Source: JAPWJZ01 sp965279315 (GTDB taxonomy: Bacteria > Pseudomonadota > Alphaproteobacteria > Micavibrionales > UBA2020). Taken from it: 64,000 nt of DNA. Location of the stretch: assembly GCA_965279315.1 (NCBI GenBank), contig OZ257145.1:2170001-2234000 (forward strand), given 5' to 3'. Both the position numbers and the translations under genes were made by a program. Positions 41,984 through 50,296 of the stretch are shown here, one piece after another (positions within the stretch are counted from its first letter, which is position 1; each line of letters begins with the position of its first letter). The notes beneath the pieces were generated by a model, which did not search any database, was not told where the DNA came from, and was given only the letters and a program-made list of their open reading frames with translations.

Positions 41984-43266
41984 TGCTGCAGGACAAAGAC
42001 AGGATCTTCACGAACCTTTACGGCTGGCTCGGCGCTGATTTGAAATCGGCGCAGGCGCGGGGCAACTGGTCGGGCACCAAGGACCTGCTCGCCAAGGGCC
42101 GCGACTGGATCATCGAGGAAGTGAAGAAATCGGAACTGCGCGGGCGCGGCGGCGCAGGCTTCCCAACCGGCATGAAATGGTCTTTCATGCCCAAAGAGTC
42201 AAAAGACGGCCGCCCCAGCTATCTGGTCATCAATGCCGATGAATCCGAACCCGGCACCTGCAAGGACCGCGACATCATTCGCCATGAACCGCACACCATC
42301 ATCGAAGGCGCGCTGATCGCATCCTTCGCCATGGGCGCGCATGCCTGCTACATATATATACGCGGCGAGTTCTATCACGAAGCTGTCGCGATGCAGAAAG
42401 CGATCGACGAAGCCTATGATGCGGGCTTGGTCGGCAAAAACGCCTGCGGCTCCGGCTGGGATTTCGACATTTACCTGCACCGCGGCGCAGGGGCATATAT
42501 CTGCGGCGAAGAAACCGCACTGCTGAACAGCCTCGAGGGCAAAAAAGGCTTCCCGCGCAACAAGCCGCCGTTTCCGGCGGGCGCAGGCCTCTATGCATGC
42601 CCGACGACAGTCAACAACATTGAAACCATCGCCGTTGTCCCTGAAATCTTGCGCCGCGGCGCATCGTGGTTCGCGGGCATCGGCAACGAAAAAAACCGCG
42701 GCACGAAAGTGTTCTGCATTTCCGGCCACGTCAACAACCCCTGCAACGTCGAAGAAGCCATGAGCATCCCGCTCAAGGAGCTGATCGAAAAGCATGGCGG
42801 CGGTGTGCGCGGCGGGTGGGACAACCTGCTTGCCGTGATCCCCGGCGGATCATCAACGCGTCTGCTGCCCAAAGACCTTTGCGAAACCGTGCTGATGGAT
42901 TTTGACTCGCTTCGCTCAGTCAATTCAAGCCTTGGCACCGCCGCGGTCATCGTGATGGATAAATCAACCGATATCGTTTACGCGATCGCACGCCTTGCCC
43001 GTTTCTACTGGCACGAGTCTTGCGGCCAATGCACGCCCTGCCGCGAAGGCACGGGCTGGATGTACCGCATCATGCAGCGCATGGTGAAGGGCGAGGCGAA
43101 TATCGAGGAAATCGACATGCTGCTCGATATCGGCTCGGAAATCGAAGGCCATACCATCTGTGCGCATGGCGATGCTTCGGCCTGGCCTATCCAGGGCCTC
43201 ATCAAGCATTTCCGCCCTGAAATGGAACGCCGCATTCTCGAATACCGCAAGAGGATTGCAGCTTGA
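41983..43266 (+). CDS. nuoF: NADH-quinone oxidoreductase subunit F
   Basis: The 427-residue subunit where NADH is oxidised. The NADH-binding loop GRGGAGFPTGMKWSFMP, the FMN-binding region (NADESEPGTCKDRDI, CGEETALLNSLEG) and the 4Fe-4S site ESCGQCTPCREGTGW are all present. The stop overlaps the TTG start of the SRPBCC gene (TTGA), which separates it from nuoG. Confidence 0.96.
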   Translation: MLQDKDRIFTNLYGWLGADLKSAQARGNWSGTKDLLAKGRDWIIEEVKKSELRGRGGAGFPTGMKWSFMPKESKDGRPSYLVINADESEPGTCKDRDIIRHEPHTIIEGALIASFAMGAHACYIYIRGEFYHEAVAMQKAIDEAYDAGLVGKNACGSGWDFDIYLHRGAGAYICGEETALLNSLEGKKGFPRNKPPFPAGAGLYACPTTVNNIETIAVVPEILRRGASWFAGIGNEKNRGTKVFCISGHVNNPCNVEEAMSIPLKELIEKHGGGVRGGWDNLLAVIPGGSSTRLLPKDLCETVLMDFDSLRSVNSSLGTAAVIVMDKSTDIVYAIARLARFYWHESCGQCTPCREGTGWMYRIMQRMVKGEANIEEIDMLLDIGSEIEGHTICAHGDASAWPIQGLIKHFRPEMERRILEYRKRIAA

Positions 43267-43703
43267 AAAAGACCTCAAAAAAAACGAAGCTCGATGAAAC
43301 GCGCACGGTGAGTGTTGCGATTTCGTGCCCGATGGAGAAGGTTTATAAATTCCTTTCAGCCCCTGCGAATTTCCCGCAATGGGCGAGCGGCTTGTGCACC
43401 GAGATCAACAAGAAAAACGGCGGTTGGGTCGCGGTAACGCCGCATGGCCCTGCCAAGATCGAATTCACGAAGAAAAATACGTTCGGCATTCTGGACCACA
43501 CGGTCACGATGGGCCGGAACAAGGTGTATGTGCCGATGCGCGTGCTGCCCAACAACAAGGGCTGCGAAGTGACGCTGACTATCTACCGCAATAAAATGCC
43601 GGACAGCCGTTTCAAGGAAGATATCGGCTGGGTCGAGCGCGACCTTGACGCTTTGAAAGACCTGCTGGAAAAAACTGCAGGCAAGGGGGATGCCAATGCC
43701 TAA
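43263..43703 (+). CDS. SRPBCC-fold (START/polyketide cyclase-like) protein inside the nuo operon
   Basis: A 146-residue protein that does not belong to Complex I. The order of strands fits the SRPBCC fold: TVSVAISCPMEKVYKFLSA, then FPQWASGLC, and the long C-terminal helix WVERDLDALKDLLEK. Such proteins bind small hydrophobic ligands. The start is TTG 43263, with AAGAGGA about eight bases upstream and a TTGA overlap with nuoF; the end overlaps nuoG. So it must be translated with the complex, suggesting a role in assembly, quinone or lipid handling, though that is inference. Confidence 0.85.
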   Translation: MKKTSKKTKLDETRTVSVAISCPMEKVYKFLSAPANFPQWASGLCTEINKKNGGWVAVTPHGPAKIEFTKKNTFGILDHTVTMGRNKVYVPMRVLPNNKGCEVTLTIYRNKMPDSRFKEDIGWVERDLDALKDLLEKTAGKGDANA

Positions 43704-45732
43704 ACTGACAATCGATGGTATGGAAGTAACGGTCGAACCCGGCACATCCATCATTCAGGCGGCCGAGCAGCTGGGCATTGAAATCCCGCGCTTCTGCTAT
43801 CACGACAAGCTGTCCGTGCCCGCGAATTGCCGCATGTGCCTTGTCGAAGTCGAAAAATCGCCCAAGCCGGTTGCTAGCTGCGCAATGCCCTGCGCGGAAG
43901 ACATGAAGGTGCATACCAATTCGCCGCAGGCGCAAAAGGCGCGCAAGGGCGTGATTGAAATGCTCCTCATCAATCACCCGCTGGATTGCCCGATCTGCGA
44001 CCAGGGCGGGGAATGCGATTTGCAGGACCAGACCGTTGCCTTCGGTTTCGACCGTTCCCGCTACCGCGAGGAAAAGCGGGCGGTAAAGGACAAAGACCTC
44101 GGCCCCCTGATCAAGACGACCATGACTCGCTGCATCCATTGCACGCGTTGCGTCCGCTTCGGCGATGAAATCGCGGGCGTCGATGAAATGGGCGTGCTGA
44201 ACCGCGGCGAACATCTTGAAATCGGCACCTATGTGGAGCAAATGGTGTCCTCGGAACTGTCGGGCAATATTATCGACATCTGCCCCGTCGGCGCGCTGAC
44301 CTCGAAACCGTATGAATTCACGGCCCGCCCGTGGGAACTCCGCAAGGTCGAAAGCATCGACGTGTCGGACGCGGTCGGCTCGAACATCCGCATCGACACA
44401 CGCGGCGGCGCTGTCTTGCGCGTGCTGCCCCGCCTGCATGAAGGCGTGAACGAAGAATGGATTTCCGACAAGGCGCGTTTCTCCATCGACGGCCTGAAAA
44501 GCCAGCGCCTCGACCGACCCTATGTGCGCGTCAACGGCAAACTGGAACCGGCTTCGTGGAATCAGGCGTTTGCCGCGATCACCGAAAAAATGTCCGGTGT
44601 GGACGGCAAGAAACTCGGCGCGATTGCCGGCGACCTTGCGGATTGTGAATCGATGGCGGCGTTGCAGGATTTGCTTGCCGCTTATGGCTCCAAAAACGTC
44701 GAATGCCGCCAGGACGGCGCGCAGTTCGATGTGTCGCAAGCTTGCGGCTGGCGTTTCAACACGACCATCGCCGGAATCGAAAAGGCCGACGTTATCCTTC
44801 TCGTCGGTACCAATCCGCGTCACGAAGCGGCGCTCGTAAATGCGCGCATCCGCAAGACATGGCTCGCCAAACGCATCAAGATCGGCGTGATCGGTCAGCA
44901 GGTTGACCTGAACTACCCGGCCAAATTCCTCGGCGCTGGCCCCGAAACGCTCGCGGAACTCGCCAGCGGCAAGGGGGCGTTCGCCGAAGCCCTCAGCAAG
45001 GCGCAGAACCCGATGATCATCGTGGGGCAGGGCGCTCTCAGCCGCGACGACGGCATGGAAATCCATGCGCTCGCCCGTGCTGTTGCCGAAAAATTCAACA
45101 TGGTAAAAGACGGCTGGAACGGCTTCAACGTGCTGCATACGCAGGCAAGCCGCGTCGGCGCGCTCGAACTCGGCTTTGCCGGCGGCGACCTCGACAAAAT
45201 GCTGAAGGGCGATGTGCTGTACCTGCTGGGCGCGGATGAAATTCCCGTCGGCAGCATCGGCAAAAATACCTTCGTTATCTATCAGGGCCACCACGGCGAT
45301 GCCGCAGCGGCCCGCGCCGATGTGATCCTGCCCGGTTCCGCCTATACGGAGAAAAACGCGACCTACGTCAACGTCGAAGGCCGCGTACAACAGGCGAAAC
45401 AGGCGATCTTCCCGCCCGGCGAGGCGCGCGAGGACTGGAAAATCATCCGCGCGCTGTCCGAAGCGCTCGGCAAGACTCTCCCCTATGACGACATCGCGCA
45501 GTTGCGCGCGCGCATGGCGAAGGCGAACCCCGTTTTCGCGGCGATCGACAGCGTGCAGCCCGCGGCGTGGAAGCCGTTCGGCAAGGACGGCAAGTGCGAC
45601 GCCGCGCCGTTCTCCCTCGTCATCGGCAATTTCTACATGACCGACGTCATCTCCCGCGCCTCGCGCGTGATGGAAGAATGCACGGAAGCCTTCGCGAACA
45701 GCGCGAAAGAAAAGACGGGCACCCATGGATAG
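43696..45732 (+). CDS. nuoG: NADH-quinone oxidoreductase subunit G
   Basis: The 678-residue electron-wire subunit. The N-terminal 2Fe-2S ferredoxin domain (RFCYHDKLSVPANCRMC, near residues 34-48) is followed by the His-Cys 4Fe-4S motif HPLDCPICDQGGECDLQ and TRCIHCTRCVRF, then a molybdopterin-oxidoreductase-like domain without cofactor. I chose ATG 43696 because the AAGGGGG site sits six bases upstream; ATG 43690 directly touches that site. It overlaps nuoH by eight bases. Confidence 0.95.
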   Translation: MPKLTIDGMEVTVEPGTSIIQAAEQLGIEIPRFCYHDKLSVPANCRMCLVEVEKSPKPVASCAMPCAEDMKVHTNSPQAQKARKGVIEMLLINHPLDCPICDQGGECDLQDQTVAFGFDRSRYREEKRAVKDKDLGPLIKTTMTRCIHCTRCVRFGDEIAGVDEMGVLNRGEHLEIGTYVEQMVSSELSGNIIDICPVGALTSKPYEFTARPWELRKVESIDVSDAVGSNIRIDTRGGAVLRVLPRLHEGVNEEWISDKARFSIDGLKSQRLDRPYVRVNGKLEPASWNQAFAAITEKMSGVDGKKLGAIAGDLADCESMAALQDLLAAYGSKNVECRQDGAQFDVSQACGWRFNTTIAGIEKADVILLVGTNPRHEAALVNARIRKTWLAKRIKIGVIGQQVDLNYPAKFLGAGPETLAELASGKGAFAEALSKAQNPMIIVGQGALSRDDGMEIHALARAVAEKFNMVKDGWNGFNVLHTQASRVGALELGFAGGDLDKMLKGDVLYLLGADEIPVGSIGKNTFVIYQGHHGDAAAARADVILPGSAYTEKNATYVNVEGRVQQAKQAIFPPGEAREDWKIIRALSEALGKTLPYDDIAQLRARMAKANPVFAAIDSVQPAAWKPFGKDGKCDAAPFSLVIGNFYMTDVISRASRVMEECTEAFANSAKEKTGTHG

Positions 45733-46906
45733 TTACATTTTCTCGGCGGAATTCCTGAATGCATACGTTTGGCCCGTGCTCGTGATCGCGGGCCGGATCG
45801 GCCTCTTCGTCGGCCCGCTGATCATCGCGATGGCCTACCTGACCTATGCCGAGCGCAAGGTGCTGGCAGCCATGCAGATGCGCCAAGGCCCGATGATGGT
45901 CGGCCCCTTCGGCCTGCTGCAGCCAATTGCCGATGGCCTGAAACTGCTGGGCAAGGAAACGATCATTCCTTCCGGCGCAAACCGTGGCGTGTTTGTGATG
46001 GCGCCGATGTTGACCTTTATGCTCAGCCTGGTGGCTTGGGCCGTGATACCCGTGAATGCGGGCTGGGTGATTGCCGATATCAACGTCGGCGTGCTGTACC
46101 TGTTCGCGATTTCGTCGCTGGGCGTTTACGGCATCCTGATGGCTGGCTGGGCGTCGAACTCGCGTTATGCGTTTCTGGGCGGCCTTCGCTCCGCCGCGCA
46201 GATGGTTTCCTACGAAGTTTCCATGGGTTTCGTGATCGTGGCCGTGCTGCTGACGACAGGATCGCTGAACCTGACCGCACTTGTGGATGCGCAGCGCCCG
46301 TGGTGGGTGACGCTGCTCCTGTTCCCCATGTTCGTCATTTTCGTGATTTCGGCGCTGGCCGAAACCAACCGCGCGCCCTTCGACTTGCCGGAAGGCGAGT
46401 CCGAGCTGGTCGGCGGTTATAACGTCGAATATTCGTCCATGACCTTCGCCCTGTTCTTCCTGGGTGAATACATGAACATGATTTTGATGAGCGGTATGAC
46501 CACCGTGCTGTTCCTGGGCGGCTGGCACGTACCTTTTGGATGGACGTTCCTCGATTTCATTCCTGGCTTCTTCTGGTTCTCGTTTAAAGTATCTTGCGTG
46601 CTGTTCGTGTTCATCTGGACGCGCGCGACGCTGCCGCGCTTCCGTTACGACCAGCTGATGCGCCTCGGCTGGAAAATCTTCCTGCCCTTCACCCTGCTTT
46701 GGGTTGTGCTGATGGCAGGCGTGCTCCTTTATAACAAGGCGCTGCCGGGCATGGAGAATGCGGCGGTCGCTGCGGCACCTGCTGCCATCAGCGCACCTGC
46801 GGTATCCGAACCCGTAACGTCCGAAACTGCGACACCCGAAACCGCCGCGCCGGAGGCCGCACCCGCTGCCCCCGCAGAAGCGCCGAAGGCGGAGGAGAAA
46901 GAATAA
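45725..46906 (+). CDS. nuoH: NADH-quinone oxidoreductase subunit H, with long charged tail
   Basis: The 393-residue membrane subunit that forms the quinone entry channel. The core is standard: YAERKVLAAMQMRQGPMMVG, ETNRAPFDLPEGESELVGGY and TRATLPRFRYDQLMRLGWK. After about residue 343 comes a tail of about 50 residues rich in Ala, Pro, Glu and Thr (VSEPVTSETATPETAAPEA, ending KAEEKE); most NuoH proteins stop before it. The same kind of tail is on NuoM. Confidence 0.95.
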   Translation: MDSYIFSAEFLNAYVWPVLVIAGRIGLFVGPLIIAMAYLTYAERKVLAAMQMRQGPMMVGPFGLLQPIADGLKLLGKETIIPSGANRGVFVMAPMLTFMLSLVAWAVIPVNAGWVIADINVGVLYLFAISSLGVYGILMAGWASNSRYAFLGGLRSAAQMVSYEVSMGFVIVAVLLTTGSLNLTALVDAQRPWWVTLLLFPMFVIFVISALAETNRAPFDLPEGESELVGGYNVEYSSMTFALFFLGEYMNMILMSGMTTVLFLGGWHVPFGWTFLDFIPGFFWFSFKVSCVLFVFIWTRATLPRFRYDQLMRLGWKIFLPFTLLWVVLMAGVLLYNKALPGMENAAVAAAPAAISAPAVSEPVTSETATPETAAPEAAPAAPAEAPKAEEKE

Positions 46907-47394
46907 TGTCGTTTATTTCCAAGACCATGAATTCGCTCCTGCTGGTCGAGATTGTGAAGGGCTTTGCGTTGACCTTCAGCTATATCTTCCGCCCCAAGGT
47001 GACGCTGAATTACCCCTTCGAAAAAGGCCCGATCAGCCCGCGCTTCCGTGGCGAACATGCGTTGCGCCGTTATCCCAACGGCGAAGAACGCTGCATCGCC
47101 TGCAAATTGTGCGAGGCGATCTGTCCTGCGCTGGCGATCACGATCGAGGCCGAACCCCGTGACGACGGCAGCCGCCGCACCACGCGCTATGACATCGACA
47201 TGACGAAATGCATCTATTGTGGTTTGTGCCAGGAAGCATGCCCCGTTGATGCCATCGTCGAAGGCCCCAATTTCGAATACGCGACCGAAACCCGCGAGGA
47301 GCTTTACTACAACAAGGAAAAGCTGCTGGCGAACGGCGACCGCTGGGAAGCGCAGCTTGCCGCGAATATCGAGGCCGACGCGCCCTACCGATAA
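46906..47394 (+). CDS. nuoI: NADH-quinone oxidoreductase subunit I
   Basis: A 162-residue subunit with two 4Fe-4S clusters (N6a and N6b) that pass electrons to NuoB. The ligands are RCIACKLCEAICPA and KCIYCGLCQEACPVDAI. EGPNFEYATETREELYY is the conserved end region. It overlaps nuoH by TAATG. Confidence 0.96.
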   Translation: MSFISKTMNSLLLVEIVKGFALTFSYIFRPKVTLNYPFEKGPISPRFRGEHALRRYPNGEERCIACKLCEAICPALAITIEAEPRDDGSRRTTRYDIDMTKCIYCGLCQEACPVDAIVEGPNFEYATETREELYYNKEKLLANGDRWEAQLAANIEADAPYR

Positions 47395-47410
47395 GACAAG
47401 GAACCGAGAG

Positions 47411-48019
47411 ATGATCGAGGCATTTTTCTTTTACGCATTCTCCGCCGTGCTGCTGGCCAGCGGCGTCATGGTCATATCGGCCAAGAACCCCGTGCATTCG
47501 GTGCTGTTCCTGATCCTGGCGTTCTTCAACGCCGCCGGTCTGTTTGTGATGCTGGGCGCGGAATTCATCGCGATGATCATGGTGATCGTCTATGTGGGCG
47601 CCGTTGCCGTGCTGTTCCTTTTCGTGGTCATGATGCTCGACATCAATTTCGCGCAGATGCGTGAAGGGATGTGGAAACACGCACCGGTCGGCGGGCTGGT
47701 CGGCCTTGTCCTTATCGTTGAATTCGCGTGGATGTACCTCAACTGGCATAGCGCGACAAATGCAGACCTGAACGCCTTTGCGCCAATCCCGGATACGGTC
47801 AGCAACACGCATGCGCTCGGCTACCTGCTCTACACCGAATATGTATACCTGTTCCAGATTTCGGGGCTGATCCTGCTGGTCTCGATGATTGGCGCCATCA
47901 CGCTGACCCTGCGCACACGTTCCGGCGTCCGTCGCCAGAGCATCGCCAGCCAGATCGCGCGCGATCCCAAGGCCGTGCTGAAAATAGAAAAAATCCAATC
48001 CGGTACGGGAGTGTCCTGA
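47411..48019 (+). CDS. nuoJ: NADH-quinone oxidoreductase subunit J
   Basis: A 202-residue membrane subunit next to the quinone site, with five helices (FYAFSAVLLASGVMVISAKN, SVLFLILAFFNAAGLFVML, MIMVIVYVGAVAVLFLFVV among them). The VYVGAVAVLFLFVVMML helix contains the pi-bulge region important for coupling. ATG 47411 is preceded by AAGGAACCGAGAG. Confidence 0.94.
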   Translation: MIEAFFFYAFSAVLLASGVMVISAKNPVHSVLFLILAFFNAAGLFVMLGAEFIAMIMVIVYVGAVAVLFLFVVMMLDINFAQMREGMWKHAPVGGLVGLVLIVEFAWMYLNWHSATNADLNAFAPIPDTVSNTHALGYLLYTEYVYLFQISGLILLVSMIGAITLTLRTRSGVRRQSIASQIARDPKAVLKIEKIQSGTGVS

Positions 48020-48020
48020 T

Positions 48021-48335
48021 ATGCCAACAGTCATTGGTATCCAAAATTTCCTGATCGTATCGGGCATCCTGTTCACGCTGGGCGTGTTCGGCATCTTCCT
48101 GAACCGCCGCAACGTCATCATCATCCTGATGTCGATCGAGCTGATCCTGCTGTCGGTCAGCATCAACCTTGTCGCATTCTCGGTTTACCTGCATGACCTG
48201 ACCGGCCAGGTGTTCTCGATGTTCATCCTCACCGTGGCGGCGGCCGAAGCCGCCATCGGCCTTGCCATCCTCGTCGTTTTCTTCCGCAACAAGGCATCGA
48301 TTGCGGTTGAAGACATCAGCGCGCTGAAGGGATAA
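48021..48335 (+). CDS. nuoK: NADH-quinone oxidoreductase subunit K
   Basis: A 104-residue subunit with three helices, part of the proton-pumping arm. The conserved SIELILLSVSINLVAFS helix with its buried Glu and the following AAAEAAIGLAILVVFFRN helix are both intact. It starts one base after the nuoJ stop. Confidence 0.96.
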   Translation: MPTVIGIQNFLIVSGILFTLGVFGIFLNRRNVIIILMSIELILLSVSINLVAFSVYLHDLTGQVFSMFILTVAAAEAAIGLAILVVFFRNKASIAVEDISALKG

Positions 48336-48340
48336 TTTCC

Positions 48341-50293
48341 ATGGAATTCATTGCAGTATTCGCGCCGCTGATCGGCTGCTTCGCCGCCGCGTTGTTCGCC
48401 TGGAAAGACGATGAAGAAGGCCACGGCCCGGCACAGGTGCTCACCTGCGGCTTGATGGTCCTTGCGGCCATTATTTCCGCCACGCTGTTTTACCAGATCA
48501 ACTTCAGTGCCACGATGGCGCCCAGCACGATCGTGCTGTTCAACTGGATTTCGTCCGGCACGTTGAACCTGAACTGGTCGCTGAAATTCGACCAGCTATC
48601 GGCGGCGATGGTGCTGGTGGTTAACTTTGTTTCCTGCGCCGTACATATATATTCCGTCGGCTATATGCACCACGACAAGCGCCGCGCGCTGTTCCAGTGC
48701 TATCTCAGCCTGTTCACTTTTGCGATGCTGATGCTGGTGACCTCGGCCAACTTCGTGCAGCTGTTCTTCGGCTGGGAAGGGGTGGGGGTTGCGTCTTACC
48801 TGCTGATCGGTTTCTGGCATCATAAGGACAGCGCCAACCGCGCTGCGATCAAGGCCTTCGTTGTCAACCGTATCGGCGATTTCGGCCTCGCACTCGGCAT
48901 CTTTGCCGTGTTCATGGTTTTCGGTTCGCTCGATTTCGATAAAGTCTTTGCTGCCGTCCCGGTTACCAAAGACGTCGTGGTCGAATTCCTCGGCCAGCAA
49001 TTTAACGCCATCACCTTGATCGGCTTCCTGCTGTTCATCGGTGCTATGGGTAAATCCGCGCAGTTGGGCCTGCATACATGGCTGCCCGATGCGATGGAGG
49101 GCCCGACGCCCGTTTCCGCGCTTATCCACGCTGCGACAATGGTGACGGCAGGGGTGTTCCTTGTCGCCCGCATGTCGCCGATTTACGAATATGCGCCGCT
49201 TGCGCGTGAATTTATCACTGTTGTCGGCGCGCTGACCGCGCTTGTGGCGGCAACTATTGCCATCACCCAGTTCGACATCAAGCGCGTCATTGCCTATTCC
49301 ACCATGAGCCAGCTGGGTTACATGTTCTTCGCCGCAGGCGCGTCCGCCTATGGCGCGGCGATGTTCCACCTGTTCACGCACGCGTTCTTCAAGGCATTGC
49401 TGTTCTTGGGCGCCGGTTCGGTGATCCACGCAATGTCGGATGAACAGGATATGCGCCGCATGGGCGGCATCTATAAGCTGATCCCCTTCACCTATGCGGT
49501 GATGTGGATCGGCAGCCTTGCGCTTGCAGGTGTTCCGCCTTTCGCCGGCTATTTCTCGAAAGACACCATTTTGGAAGCCAACTTCGCCGCGCATAGCCAA
49601 GTGGGCCTGTTCGCCTATTGCTGCGGTATCACGGCGGCTTTCCTGACCGCGTTCTATTCGTGGCGCCTGATTTTCATGACGTTCCATGGCACGCCGCGCG
49701 CGGATGAAAAAGTCATGGCGCATGTCCATGAATCGCCGAAGATCATGACCATCCCGCTCGCCTTCCTCGCCTTTGGCGCGGTTGCCGCCGGTGCGCTGAC
49801 GGTGTTCTTCGTCGGCGAATCCCGTGGCAGCTTCTGGGGAAATTCGATTTTCGTGCTGGAGAACAATGACGTCCTCGAACACATCCACCATATCCCCGAA
49901 TGGGCGAAATTGTTGCCGACCGGGGTTGGCATTGCCGGTATCCTACTGGCCTTCCTGTTCTATGTCCGCAAGCGCCATTTGCCGGCGATGATGGCGGGCA
50001 TGTTCAGTGGCATCCACAACTTCTTCTTCCGCAAATGGTATTTCGACGAGCTGTATGAACGCATCGCCGTGATCCCGTCTTTCTTCCTCGGCAACAAGCT
50101 TTGGAAAACGGGCGACGGGGCGATCATCGATGGCTTCGGCCCCGACGGCATCGCAGCGACGGTCAAGTCCGGCTCCGACAAGGCACACAGCCTGCAAAGC
50201 GGATACATCTTCCATTACGCCTTCGCCATGATTATCGGCGTGGTGGCCATCATAACCGCTTACGTCTTCTATGCACACAGGCAGGGGTTCTAA
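48341..50293 (+). CDS. nuoL: NADH-quinone oxidoreductase subunit L
   Basis: The 650-residue antiporter-like subunit at the far end of the membrane arm, which also carries the long lateral helix along NuoM and NuoN. The core motif FFGWEGVGVASYLLIGFWHHK, GKSAQLGLHTWLPDAMEGPTP, and FKALLFLGAGSVIHAM with its pumping Lys/His residues are clear. The C-terminal region includes FRKWYFDELYE. Confidence 0.96.
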   Translation: MEFIAVFAPLIGCFAAALFAWKDDEEGHGPAQVLTCGLMVLAAIISATLFYQINFSATMAPSTIVLFNWISSGTLNLNWSLKFDQLSAAMVLVVNFVSCAVHIYSVGYMHHDKRRALFQCYLSLFTFAMLMLVTSANFVQLFFGWEGVGVASYLLIGFWHHKDSANRAAIKAFVVNRIGDFGLALGIFAVFMVFGSLDFDKVFAAVPVTKDVVVEFLGQQFNAITLIGFLLFIGAMGKSAQLGLHTWLPDAMEGPTPVSALIHAATMVTAGVFLVARMSPIYEYAPLAREFITVVGALTALVAATIAITQFDIKRVIAYSTMSQLGYMFFAAGASAYGAAMFHLFTHAFFKALLFLGAGSVIHAMSDEQDMRRMGGIYKLIPFTYAVMWIGSLALAGVPPFAGYFSKDTILEANFAAHSQVGLFAYCCGITAAFLTAFYSWRLIFMTFHGTPRADEKVMAHVHESPKIMTIPLAFLAFGAVAAGALTVFFVGESRGSFWGNSIFVLENNDVLEHIHHIPEWAKLLPTGVGIAGILLAFLFYVRKRHLPAMMAGMFSGIHNFFFRKWYFDELYERIAVIPSFFLGNKLWKTGDGAIIDGFGPDGIAATVKSGSDKAHSLQSGYIFHYAFAMIIGVVAIITAYVFYAHRQGF

Positions 50294-50296
50294 CCG

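Noticed and set aside
43612..45726. Minus-strand open frame of 704 codons opposite nuoG
   Set aside because: Antisense of nuoG, which has all its Fe-S motifs on the plus strand.
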